34,777 bases of DNA from Candidatus Kuenenia stuttgartensis (lineage in GTDB: Bacteria > Planctomycetota > Phycisphaerae > Phycisphaerales > SM1A02), in assembly GCA_945902075.1 (NCBI GenBank), contig CAMDMA010000037.1, forward strand, positions 1-34,777, written 5' to 3'. The notes beneath the pieces were generated by a model. It made no database searches. It worked only from the letters and a program-made list of their open reading frames with translations, and was not told the DNA's origin. Position numbers and translations under genes: made by a program. Below, piece after piece: positions 1 through 7,802 of the stretch (positions are counted from its first letter, which is position 1; each line of letters opens with the position of its first letter).

Positions 1-1
1 G

Positions 2-1186
2 AATCGGATCGGCATTTCTGGAGCGCTCTTTCCGGATGCACAAATCGGTCTCGCGGCAGAGGAGCGCACACTCGCCGAAATGTTGCGCGCGCATTCGTAC
101 GCGACTGGCATCTTTGGCAAATGGCATCTCGGTCATCTCCCGGCGTTCAATCCCACGCAGCATGGATTTGACGAGTGGTTGGGTATTCCGTACTCGAATG
201 ACATGTGGCCGCCGCGATTTTCGGGCCGCGATTTCCCGAAGCTGCCGCTGATGGACGGCACGATTGTCTCAGGCTTTGTTGAGACGATGGCTGATCAGGC
301 GACACTCACGCGGAAGATCACGGAGCGCGCGTCTACATTCATTCGCACGCAAGCGAGGGAAAAAAGACCTTTCTTTGCATACATCGCCCATCCGCAGCCT
401 CATTGCCCAATCGCTGCGAGCGATGCCTTTCCAGTCGAGACGCGCGATGAACGCTACGGTGCGGTAATGCGCGAACTCGATTGGTCGGTGGGCGAGATCT
501 TGCGAACGCTCGACGAATCGGGCGTGACTCGTGAGACGATCGTCGTTTTCACAAGCGACAACGGTCCATGGATTTCTTTCGGTCGCGATGCTGGAAGTAC
601 TGGTGGCTTGCGCGAGGGAAAGGGCACCACGTTCGAGGGTGGCGTGCGTGAGCCGTGCATCGTGCGCTGGCCTGGGCATGTTCCTGCGGGGGCGACAAGT
701 GCGGTTCCGTGGATGACGATCGATCTCTTCGCAACGATGGCAGCGATTGTTGGCGCCGATGCGCCGATGTCGGATCGTCCGATCGATGGTCGCGATGCGC
801 GCAGCGTCTGGGCCTGTGCGGACGACGCGCGGCCGACGCATGACGCCTTTTATTTTTACTACCACAACAACCGTCTTGAGGCCGTGCGGATGGGGCGTTG
901 GAAATTGTGTCTCCCTCACCGATCACGCACGCTCGATGGGAAGCCCGGAGGCGTCGGCGGCAGTGAAACGCCATACATCGAGAAAATGGTGCCGTTTGCG
1001 CTGTTTGATCTGTTGGCTGATCCAGCGGAATCAATCGATGTTGCGGCACAGCATCCGGAAATCGTGGCGGAGGCGATGGTGCATGTAGAGCGGGCACGAA
1101 TTGATCTCGGTGATGCGCTCACGGGACGCGCGGGCATTGGTCGTCGGGCGCCGGGGCGAGTGGTGGTTACGGAAACTCGCGAGTGA
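2..1186 (+). CDS. Sulfatase (arylsulfatase A type), 5' end outside window
   Basis: This is the C-terminal part of a type I sulfatase, which hydrolyses sulfate esters, in planctomycetes mostly on sulfated polysaccharides. The reading frame is already open at base 2, and the visible 394 residues begin inside the sulfatase domain, so the start codon and the CxPSR formylglycine motif lie upstream of the window. The second sulfatase signature GKWHLG is at visible residues 39-44, with the active-site Lys and His. HPQPH is at about 130-134 and the conserved FTSDNGP metal/sulfate-binding segment at about 183-189. The C-terminal part (FDLLADPAE) has the usual sulfatase ending. The flippase start follows 54 bp downstream and has its own probable promoter. 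Substrate cannot be read from the sequence. The family call is secure; whether the full enzyme has a signal peptide and a catalytic cysteine is not visible. Confidence 0.93.
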   Translation, partial: NRIGISGALFPDAQIGLAAEERTLAEMLRAHSYATGIFGKWHLGHLPAFNPTQHGFDEWLGIPYSNDMWPPRFSGRDFPKLPLMDGTIVSGFVETMADQATLTRKITERASTFIRTQAREKRPFFAYIAHPQPHCPIAASDAFPVETRDERYGAVMRELDWSVGEILRTLDESGVTRETIVVFTSDNGPWISFGRDAGSTGGLREGKGTTFEGGVREPCIVRWPGHVPAGATSAVPWMTIDLFATMAAIVGADAPMSDRPIDGRDARSVWACADDARPTHDAFYFYYHNNRLEAVRMGRWKLCLPHRSRTLDGKPGGVGGSETPYIEKMVPFALFDLLADPAESIDVAAQHPEIVAEAMVHVERARIDLGDALTGRAGIGRRAPGRVVVTETRE

Positions 1187-1225
1187 CGCCAGTTTCGCTT
1201 TCCCGCTCGTCACGAGGGCTTTCGG

Positions 1226-1231
1226 TAGACT
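1226..1231 (+). promoter_or_regulatory. Probable -10 box TAGACT for the flippase gene
   Basis: TAGACT ends 9 nt before the ATG at 1241, and no Shine-Dalgarno sequence lies between. The spacing predicts transcription starting at or next to the start codon (leaderless mRNA). No convincing -35 box is seen. Confidence 0.5.
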
Positions 1232-1240
1232 TCGCCCCGA

Positions 1241-2683
1241 ATGAGCCTTCGTGACAAGACGACCCATGCCATCGCGTGGCAGTTCGCCGCTCGATTGACC
1301 GAGCGCGGCCTGCGTTTCGCGTCGAGCATCGTACTTGCGCGTCTGCTCGCGCCCGAGGATTTCGGTGCGCTTGCTGCGGTGCTTGTGGTTGCCAGCGCCG
1401 TCGAGGCACTGACCTATCTCGGAATCGATCAGGCGATCGCGCAATCATCCCGCAGCGCGGATCCGAGATTTCTTGGTGCCGCGTTCCGGCTGATGGCGAT
1501 TCGCGGTGCACTGCTCGCGGTCACGGTATTTCTCAGTGCTCCGATCGTGTCGTGGTATTTCGAACGCGCCGATCTTGCGCCGCTTGTGCGTGTCATCGCG
1601 TTGAGCTCACTCTTCACAGGGTTGACCAATCCGTGGATCCAGAGCGAACGAAAAGAGCTTCGACTCCAGCCACTTTCGATCACATTGGTGGTGGCTGGTG
1701 TGGCGCAGGTGGTTGTAGCGGTTGGCTACGCGTGGTGGGGGCTCGGTGCGATGGCGCTTGCGGTTGCAAACGTCGCGAGTACCTTCGCGGCAACAGCTGC
1801 TGGATGGGCACTCGTTCCCCGCGCGGTGGTGCTCACGCGGGATAAAGAATCAACTCTTGAGTTACGTCGATACGCGGCGCGCGCTGCGGGTGTGCCGTTG
1901 CTGATTGCTGGCTTTCTCCAGTTGCCAGCGCTCGTCCTTGGGCGCGCTGCTGGGCTTCCGGCACTCGGGATCTTCACGCTTGCCCAACGACTCACATCGC
2001 TTCCTGGCGAGATTGCTCTCCCCGTTTTTGGCAGCGTACTCGCGCCGGCCTACGCGCAGATTCGCGAGGATTCCCCTCGTCTTCGTCGTGTGTGGCTCCG
2101 CGCCCTCGGCGTTGTCGCGTTGCTCGTCACGCCCGCCATCGCGGCAATGGTTGCACTAGATGATTCTGTGCCACGCCTTGTGTTTGGCGCGCAGTACGCG
2201 GGTGCGCCCGGAGTGGTGTCAATGCTCGCGCTCGCGTCCTTTTTCTCGGTGCTTACATCGTGCTGTGGCCCAATGTTTTGGGGAATCGCGCGGCCCGATC
2301 TTGATCGGATTGCGATGGCGACGCGGCTCGTCGTGCTTCTCGTGGTGGGGCCGTTTGCGGCTCGGGCGTGGGGAGCCGCCGGATTCGCGGGAGCATTTGC
2401 AGCGGCGCATGCCGTGTGCTTGTTGGTGTGCTTGACTTTCGCACGACGAGTGACGGATGCGTCGTGGAGAGAAATCACGGGCGCACTTGGGCCATCAATC
2501 AAAGTTGGAACGGTGTGTCTCGCGATTGCGTTGCTTGTCGTGCGCGTTTTTGGCTCGAATATGCCTGCGATTGCCGCACCACTCATCGTGCTTGTGCTTG
2601 CGGCAGCGGGGATGGTGGTACTTGCGCTTCGGGTGAAGCGAGCATTGCGAGGCGAGCGGAATGCAGGCGGAACGAATGACTGA
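1241..2683 (+). CDS. Polysaccharide flippase (Wzx/MATE-like, oligosaccharide exporter family)
   Basis: This 480-residue protein is almost entirely hydrophobic, with about 12-14 membrane segments. The N-terminus is typical of the polysaccharide-synthesis/export family: a short polar start, then an amphipathic stretch with RGLRFASSIVLARLLAPEDFG at about 26-46, which matches the usual pattern of these flippases. They move lipid-linked oligosaccharides across the inner membrane for surface polysaccharide assembly. No glycosyltransferases lie beside it, so the glycan is unknown. The downstream PAP2 phosphatase overlaps its 3' end, so the two are probably co-transcribed. The ATG at 1241 is favoured because a -10-like TAGACT sits 9 nt upstream and the family N-terminus begins there. 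Family confidence is high; substrate is unknown. Confidence 0.88.
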   Translation: MSLRDKTTHAIAWQFAARLTERGLRFASSIVLARLLAPEDFGALAAVLVVASAVEALTYLGIDQAIAQSSRSADPRFLGAAFRLMAIRGALLAVTVFLSAPIVSWYFERADLAPLVRVIALSSLFTGLTNPWIQSERKELRLQPLSITLVVAGVAQVVVAVGYAWWGLGAMALAVANVASTFAATAAGWALVPRAVVLTRDKESTLELRRYAARAAGVPLLIAGFLQLPALVLGRAAGLPALGIFTLAQRLTSLPGEIALPVFGSVLAPAYAQIREDSPRLRRVWLRALGVVALLVTPAIAAMVALDDSVPRLVFGAQYAGAPGVVSMLALASFFSVLTSCCGPMFWGIARPDLDRIAMATRLVVLLVVGPFAARAWGAAGFAGAFAAAHAVCLLVCLTFARRVTDASWREITGALGPSIKVGTVCLAIALLVVRVFGSNMPAIAAPLIVLVLAAAGMVVLALRVKRALRGERNAGGTND

Positions 2684-3344
2684 GCCGATCACAGGTGGGC
2701 CAGCGATCGCTCGGCAATTGTGGGTGGTCGCGTGTGCACCGCTCGTCGTGGTTCCCATCGCGCAGCTCGCACTCGACGAGTCCGTCGCCCGCTGGGCGCA
2801 CGCGCGGGAGCTTGTTTCGTCGGCATTTCTACAGTGGAGCACCGAACTTGGTGAGAGCACCTACTGGCTCGTTCCCGCTGCAGTCCTCTTCGTGATCTGC
2901 GCGACACTCCGCCAACACAATCGTGCGCGATGGGCTTTCTTCATGTTCGTTGCGGTCGGAGGTAGCGGGCTCCTCGCAAACCTCCTGAAGTTCACCATCG
3001 GCAAGGCGCGGCCAAAGTTACTCCTCGCAGAGGAGTATTTCGGTTTCAAGCCGTTCACGCTTGGTTACGACTTTAACAGCATGCCGAGTGGCCATGCGAC
3101 GACCTGTGGTGCTGTGGCGATGGTGTTCGCAATCGCGTTTCCGCGATGGCGATGGCTGTTTCTTCTTCTAGGAGTCGCTCTCGCCTCAACGCGCATCGCG
3201 ATCCATGCCCATTACCTCAGTGATGTTGCGGCAGGGCTTTCGCTAGGGATGGTCTTTGCGCTCATCTCGATCACTGTTTGGCGGCATCGATGGCCGACGA
3301 GTGTGCCTGTTGCTGCGCTGTCGTTTTCCAAAAACATCGTGTGA
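2661..3344 (+). CDS. PAP2-family membrane phosphatase
   Basis: This 227-residue membrane phosphatase carries all three motifs of the PAP2/acid phosphatase superfamily: KFTIGKARP at 110-118, PSGH at 142-145 with the catalytic His, and RIAIHAHYLSD at 178-188 giving R178, H184 and D188. The third motif begins with Thr instead of the usual Ser. About five or six hydrophobic segments surround these motifs. Such enzymes dephosphorylate undecaprenyl pyrophosphate, phosphatidylglycerol phosphate or phosphatidic acid. The overlap with the flippase gene suggests recycling of the lipid carrier after glycan export, which is inference. Two starts are possible: ATG 2661 (23-bp overlap) or ATG 2676 (8-bp overlap); neither has a strong ribosome site. 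The gene ends 18 bp from the convergent ABC ATPase gene, with no obvious terminator between. Confidence 0.9.
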   Translation: MQAERMTEPITGGPAIARQLWVVACAPLVVVPIAQLALDESVARWAHARELVSSAFLQWSTELGESTYWLVPAAVLFVICATLRQHNRARWAFFMFVAVGGSGLLANLLKFTIGKARPKLLLAEEYFGFKPFTLGYDFNSMPSGHATTCGAVAMVFAIAFPRWRWLFLLLGVALASTRIAIHAHYLSDVAAGLSLGMVFALISITVWRHRWPTSVPVAALSFSKNIV

Positions 3345-3362
3345 CGCATCACTCGCGTGGAG

Positions 3363-4502
3363 TCAAAGCCGTCTACCGCACTCGCCGGGCTCAAAGAGGT
3401 GCGTGTGTTCGGAATCGAAGGTGATGCTGATGGCCTCGCCCTCGCGCATTTCACGGGCGAGATCCGCATCGAGCCGAGCAACAATCCGGCCCCACGCTGT
3501 GTCGAGCGCAAGATCGGTGCGGTCACCAAGTCGTTCGATCGCAGCGAGAGTGGCAGTAATACTCTGAGGGGCATGATGACCAACGACGCGCACACGATCT
3601 GGTCGGAATCCGAGTGCGCACGCGCGGGCGCCAAGCGGTGCACGCTCAGCGCCAAGACTTATCGAGACGCCGTTCGCAGTAAACACACCATCCTTCAGAT
3701 TTCCATCGACGATGTTCATAGGTGGTGTGCCGATGAATCCAGCAACGAAGCGATTCGCAGGGCTTTCATAACATTCCTGTGCGCTCGCATTTTGTTGGAC
3801 ACGTCCTTGATGCATGACGACAAGTCGATCAGCGAGCGTCATCGCCTCTTCTTGGTCGTGCGTGACGTAGATGATGGTTGCGGCCAGTCGTCGGTGGAGC
3901 AGTCTGAGTTCTGTTCGTGTTTCAATACGAAGCCGTGCGTCGAGATTCGAGAGCGGTTCATCGAAGAGGAACACCTTTGGATCACGAGCGATCGCACGAC
4001 CGACAGCAACGCGTTGGCGCTGTCCGCCCGAGAGTTCGCGGGGAAATCGCGTGAGCAGGGGATCAAGTCCGAGCGTGCGCGAGACTTCACTGACCCGCGC
4101 TCGGATTGAGGCACTCTCGTCGCGCCTCGCACTCAATTGGCCCTTCAGTGCAGCGATAAGACCGCTCTTGTGCAGACGTCTGGTCTCGAGGCCGAAAGCA
4201 ATATTCGCGGCGACGGTGAGGTGCGGATAGAGGGCGTAATTCTGAAAGACAAAGGCAATGTCCCGATCCTTCGCAGGCAAGTCGTTCACGCGCTTGCCAT
4301 CGATTTCGAGCGTGCCTTCGCTGATTTCCTCGAGTCCGGCGACCATGCGAAGGGTCGTACTTTTTCCGCAGCCGGATGGGCCGACGAGTACGCAAAATTC
4401 GCCGCCGTGAATCTTGAGATCAACCGCTTCCACGGCGCGGACGCTGCCGTGCGCGGAGTCCGCGTAGACCTTGCCGACTTTGGTGAGTGTGACAGTTGCC
4501 AT
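3363..4502 (-). CDS. Sugar ABC transporter ATPase (MalK/UgpC/MsmK type)
   Basis: This 379-residue ATPase energises a carbohydrate importer. Visible motifs are Walker A GPSGCGKST (41-49), Q-loop Gln87, signature LSGGQ (157-161), Walker B VFLFDE (177-182) and the H-loop His215 in YVTHDQEEAM. The C-terminal third is the TOBE/regulatory domain typical of MalK-like proteins. The stretch between FGL (103-105) and the signature is about 18 residues longer than in E. coli MalK, with an Arg- and Ser-rich insert at about 110-140 in the helical subdomain that contacts the permease. The gene is third in the operon after the fused binding-protein/permease and the second permease, 7 bp after the latter, and has a GAGGT ribosome site 5 nt before its ATG. 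It would power import of maltodextrin-like sugars, inferred from its neighbours. Confidence 0.93.
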   Translation of the reverse strand: MATVTLTKVGKVYADSAHGSVRAVEAVDLKIHGGEFCVLVGPSGCGKSTTLRMVAGLEEISEGTLEIDGKRVNDLPAKDRDIAFVFQNYALYPHLTVAANIAFGLETRRLHKSGLIAALKGQLSARRDESASIRARVSEVSRTLGLDPLLTRFPRELSGGQRQRVAVGRAIARDPKVFLFDEPLSNLDARLRIETRTELRLLHRRLAATIIYVTHDQEEAMTLADRLVVMHQGRVQQNASAQECYESPANRFVAGFIGTPPMNIVDGNLKDGVFTANGVSISLGAERAPLGARACALGFRPDRVRVVGHHAPQSITATLAAIERLGDRTDLALDTAWGRIVARLDADLAREMREGEAISITFDSEHTHLFEPGECGRRL

Positions 4503-4509
4503 AGGGACC

Positions 4510-5376
4510 TCATCCCTTCACTGCGCCGCGGGCAAGACCTTCGACGAAGGTCTTCTGCGCAGCGATGAAGAGCAGAATGCAAGGGATCATCGTGAGTACG
4601 GAAAGCGCCATCAGTCGATGAACATCCTCAAGTCCACCGTACTGGTTCTTGAATCCGTTGAGCGCCACGGCGAGTGTCGCCTGTTCATCGGAGTGGAGAT
4701 AGACGAGCGGTGCGAGGAAGTCGTTCCACGTACCGATGAAGGTAAAGACCGCGCAGATCGCAGTCACCGGTCGGCAGAGCGGAAGCATGATGCGCCACCA
4801 GATCGCGATGTGTCCGAGGCCGTCGATTCGCGCGGCCTCGACGAGTGACTCTGGAATCTGTGCGATGAATTGGCGGTACATGAAGATGAAAAACGCACTG
4901 CCAAAGAATGCAGGCACGACAAGTGGCATGATGGTGTCGATCCAGCCGAACTGCCGGAACAGCAGAAACAGAGGGATCATGGTGACTTGCCCGGGAAGCA
5001 TCATCGTGCCCAGCATCAACACAAAGAGCGGACGGCTTCCGCGGAAGCGCAGACGCGCAAACGCGTAACCGACCAAGCTTGACGAAAGCACGGTGCCAAC
5101 GACGACAAGCACCGTGATCACGATCGAGTTTGCGAGCGCATCGACAAATCCCATCCACGGCACGCTGCCGGTTTCGCGGATCGCGTCGGGATAGTTCACG
5201 AATTGCGGACTCGGCGGGAATAGTGCCAGTCCGCTACTGCCCGTAATCGCCGCCTCTGCGCGTTGTGGCGTCTCAAGGCTGACCACAGTCATCCACCAAA
5301 GCGGAAACGCAAAGGCAGCGGTGCCGAGAATCAGCACGAGCCACAGAATCGCATTGGCGAGAGGATTGCGTTTCAT
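4510..5376 (-). CDS. Sugar ABC transporter permease (MalG-like, CUT1)
   Basis: This 288-residue inner-membrane permease has six predicted membrane segments and the conserved cytoplasmic EAA loop at 180-199 (EAARIDG, then LPL), which docks onto the ATPase. WNDFLAPLVYL at 217-227 is a typical MalG-family stretch. The reading frame is open for 13 codons further upstream, but ATG 5376 is chosen because it lies 1 bp after the stop of the preceding permease gene and starts with the usual MKR plus hydrophobic segment. It forms a heterodimeric channel with the C-terminal half of the preceding fusion protein. Sugar specificity is not visible in the sequence; the adjacent amylase, MalQ and phosphorylase genes suggest malto-oligosaccharides. 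Confidence 0.92.
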   Translation of the reverse strand: MKRNPLANAILWLVLILGTAAFAFPLWWMTVVSLETPQRAEAAITGSSGLALFPPSPQFVNYPDAIRETGSVPWMGFVDALANSIVITVLVVVGTVLSSSLVGYAFARLRFRGSRPLFVLMLGTMMLPGQVTMIPLFLLFRQFGWIDTIMPLVVPAFFGSAFFIFMYRQFIAQIPESLVEAARIDGLGHIAIWWRIMLPLCRPVTAICAVFTFIGTWNDFLAPLVYLHSDEQATLAVALNGFKNQYGGLEDVHRLMALSVLTMIPCILLFIAAQKTFVEGLARGAVKG

Positions 5377-5377
5377 G

Positions 5378-7780
5378 CTATTTCCGAAGCGATTCGTAGT
5401 AGACGACGCGCGCACTCGTCCTCAAAATAATGCCAGTGAAGATGAGTACGACGACGAGAAGGATCCATGCCATCGCGCTGGCGTAGCCCATGTCGTAGAG
5501 TTCAAACGCTTTGTTGAAAAGGTAAAGCACATAAAAGCGCGTGAGGTCGCCGGGCTCGCCGCCAGTCATGACAAACGCCTGGGTGAAGACCTGGAACGAG
5601 CCGATGACAGCCATGATCAAGTTGAAGAGAATGACTGGCGAAAGCATCGGCAGTGTCACGCGAAAGAAGCGACGCATCGGACCGGCCCCGTCAATTTCCG
5701 CTGCCTCGTAGAGATCGCGTGGAATCTGCTGCAGTCCTGCGAGATAGACGATCATCGAGCCGCCGACGAGCCAGAAACTCATCAGTGCAAACGCCGGTGG
5801 TCCGAAGAGCGCAGCGTCCTTTCCAAACCACTCTGGCCCGGCAATGCCGATGAGTTCGAGCGTTCGATTGAGTAGCCCGCCCTCAGAGTCAAAGATCCAC
5901 CGCCAGAGGATCGAAACACCAACCCCAGCGAGCACGCTCGGCAGGTACCAGGCTGCGCGAAAGAACGCGATACCGCGGACTTTCTGCGACATGATGATTG
6001 CGGCAAGTAGAGCAAGGAGCTGTCCACCTGGCACGGCGATGGCGGCGTAATAGGCCGTCACTCGGCATGCTGTGTGAAATCGTCCGTCGCGTGCAAGGAG
6101 TTGGGTGTAGTTGTCGACACCGACCCAGTCCGCGCCGGCCAGCGGTCCGCTGCCCTTCCAGTTTGTCATCGAGAGGACAAACGAGAGCAGGATCGGAAAA
6201 GCCATAAAGAGAAGGAATCCAAGTACCCACGGTGAAGCGAGTAGGAATCCCGCGCGCTCTTCACTGCGGGTGCTTCTCTCTCGCGGCCCGCGCGAAATCA
6301 GCAGCACAAGCCCGGCAAGTATCAGCCCACCGATCGCCACGCCGATTGCGGCAAAGAGCCCCCAGCGCACCGGAGCAGGATTGGTTCCGCCCGGTACGAA
6401 CTGCACATGCGCGTCCCACTTCTGACCAAATGCAGCGATCGCTTCGGAAATGCTCAGATCGCCAGTCTTCAGACCTTGATCCATCGTTGAGCCGAGGATT
6501 TGCTCGAATGTCGGATCGCTCGGCCAACCAATGACGACAGCCTCGGGAATCGCGTCAAGGTATCCCTGGTTGTTTGTCGGCGGCAGCGAGGCATCGAGAA
6601 ACGCTGGCCCCTCCGCCACCGACTTCATCGTTGGGATCGCGAGGCCAAGCCGTGCGTTCGCCGCTTGACTCTTCGCATTGGTGAGCCACTTCACAAGTTT
6701 CCAAGATTCTTCGGGATGCGGGGTGTCGCGCGCGATCGACCAACTCACAGTCAGCACGCAGTTCGCCTCACGATTTCCGCGGGGAAGCGGAGCAAAATCC
6801 CAATCAAATCCACCATCGCTTTTCGGCGGAATGCTGCGGTAACTCGGCACGACCCAGCGTCCAAATGGGCCGGCCATGCCGACTTTGCCGCCGAGAAACA
6901 CACTCGCACCGGTCGCGATTTTGCTCTTGCCACTGGTCAGTGCGCCGACTTCGTCATGACGCCACGCGCGAAGCCGATCGAGCGCGGACAACGCAGCGGG
7001 CTCATCGACGCGAATGTTGGTGAGTCCATCATCAATCGCTTCACAGCCTTCGGTACGAAGGTAGGTGCGCACCATGACTGGCCACGTGACAAACTCACTG
7101 CCGGTGATTCCAGGCAACTGGCCCAGCGCGCGTGCTGCAGCGATGTAGTCGTCCCAGGTCCAGTCGCGCGACGGAAACGCGATGCCTGCTTGTTGGAAGA
7201 GATCCTTGTTGTAATAGAAACCAACGGTGGTGAAATCCTTGGGAATTCCGTACAGCGAGCCCGTACCGACGCGCCGCCCATCGAAACGAAATGCATCGAC
7301 GGTCTGCGGGTAGAAGTCGGCCAGATCAAGCGTGTTCGTGTCGCCGCTCGTACGAAGTGACGCCTCGCGCGCGACGAAATCGTCGATTGGACGGAGGAGC
7401 TCAAGGCTTGCGAAATTCGCCACACGCTCGTAACCGACGTAGAAGACATCGGGCGCTTCGCCAGCAGCCATCATGGTCTGCAGTTTGGTGTAGAAGCTTC
7501 CAGCGTCACCGGGATTGAGCCGCTTCACGCGCACGCCGGGATGTGCCGCCTCAAACTCGGCGAGCGAATCCTCGACGATCTTGTCTTCTTCTTGGCCACC
7601 CTCACCTGACCAATGCATCACGGTGAGTTCGATTTCACCATCTGCGAATGCGCCTGAGGTCACGGTGCGCGTGATGACGCGGGCGAAAGCAGCAGTCACG
7701 AGAAGCACCGCGACAACCGCCAGCGTCATACGGAGGATGGCGCTGAAAGACAGTCGGGGGTCCGCAGGGTCGTTTGGCAC
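5378..7780 (-). CDS. Sugar ABC transporter: solute-binding protein fused to MalF-like permease
   Basis: This 800-residue protein joins two transporter parts that are normally separate. Residues 19-40 form an N-terminal membrane anchor. Residues about 48-465 are a CUT1 extracellular sugar-binding protein (ELTVMHWSGEGG start, DVFYVGYERV, LYGIPKDFTTVGFYYNKDLF, SWKLVKWLTNAKSQ). A membrane helix at 473-496 leads into a MalF-like permease at about 510-790 with its EAA loop at 691-711. No lipobox is present, so the binding domain is tethered by membrane helices at both ends. There is no stop codon or frameshift at the junction. GTG 7780 is chosen because TATACT lies 8 nt upstream; ATG 7729 (M18) is the alternative. 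It is the first gene of the transporter operon and diverges from the amylase gene across only 22 bp. Confidence 0.9.
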   Translation of the reverse strand: MPNDPADPRLSFSAILRMTLAVVAVLLVTAAFARVITRTVTSGAFADGEIELTVMHWSGEGGQEEDKIVEDSLAEFEAAHPGVRVKRLNPGDAGSFYTKLQTMMAAGEAPDVFYVGYERVANFASLELLRPIDDFVAREASLRTSGDTNTLDLADFYPQTVDAFRFDGRRVGTGSLYGIPKDFTTVGFYYNKDLFQQAGIAFPSRDWTWDDYIAAARALGQLPGITGSEFVTWPVMVRTYLRTEGCEAIDDGLTNIRVDEPAALSALDRLRAWRHDEVGALTSGKSKIATGASVFLGGKVGMAGPFGRWVVPSYRSIPPKSDGGFDWDFAPLPRGNREANCVLTVSWSIARDTPHPEESWKLVKWLTNAKSQAANARLGLAIPTMKSVAEGPAFLDASLPPTNNQGYLDAIPEAVVIGWPSDPTFEQILGSTMDQGLKTGDLSISEAIAAFGQKWDAHVQFVPGGTNPAPVRWGLFAAIGVAIGGLILAGLVLLISRGPRERSTRSEERAGFLLASPWVLGFLLFMAFPILLSFVLSMTNWKGSGPLAGADWVGVDNYTQLLARDGRFHTACRVTAYYAAIAVPGGQLLALLAAIIMSQKVRGIAFFRAAWYLPSVLAGVGVSILWRWIFDSEGGLLNRTLELIGIAGPEWFGKDAALFGPPAFALMSFWLVGGSMIVYLAGLQQIPRDLYEAAEIDGAGPMRRFFRVTLPMLSPVILFNLIMAVIGSFQVFTQAFVMTGGEPGDLTRFYVLYLFNKAFELYDMGYASAMAWILLVVVLIFTGIILRTSARVVYYESLRK

Positions 7781-7788
7781 GGAGCGCG

Positions 7789-7794
7789 AGTATA
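7789..7794 (-). promoter_or_regulatory. Probable -10 box TATACT for the ABC transporter operon
   Basis: Read on the minus strand, TATACT ends 8 nt before the GTG at 7780 and there is no Shine-Dalgarno sequence. It overlaps by four bases the opposite-strand TATAAA assigned to the amylase gene. Confidence 0.55.
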
Positions 7795-7796
7795 AA
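7791..7796 (+). promoter_or_regulatory. Probable -10 box TATAAA for the amylase operon
   Basis: TATAAA ends 6 nt before the amylase ATG at 7803, again with no ribosome site between. Any upstream promoter contacts would fall inside the first codons of the divergent transporter gene. TTGGCA at 7774-7779 is present but only 11 bp away, too close for a standard -35. Confidence 0.5.
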
Positions 7797-7802
7797 TGAT
7801 GG

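Noticed and set aside
6500-7360. A 286-codon plus-strand open frame inside the binding-protein part of the fusion
   Set aside because: Antisense shadow of a well-recognised sugar-binding domain in G+C-rich DNA.
7774-7779. TTGGCA as a -35 box for the amylase promoter
   Set aside because: The spacing to TATAAA is only 11 bp, too short for a sigma-70 type promoter.
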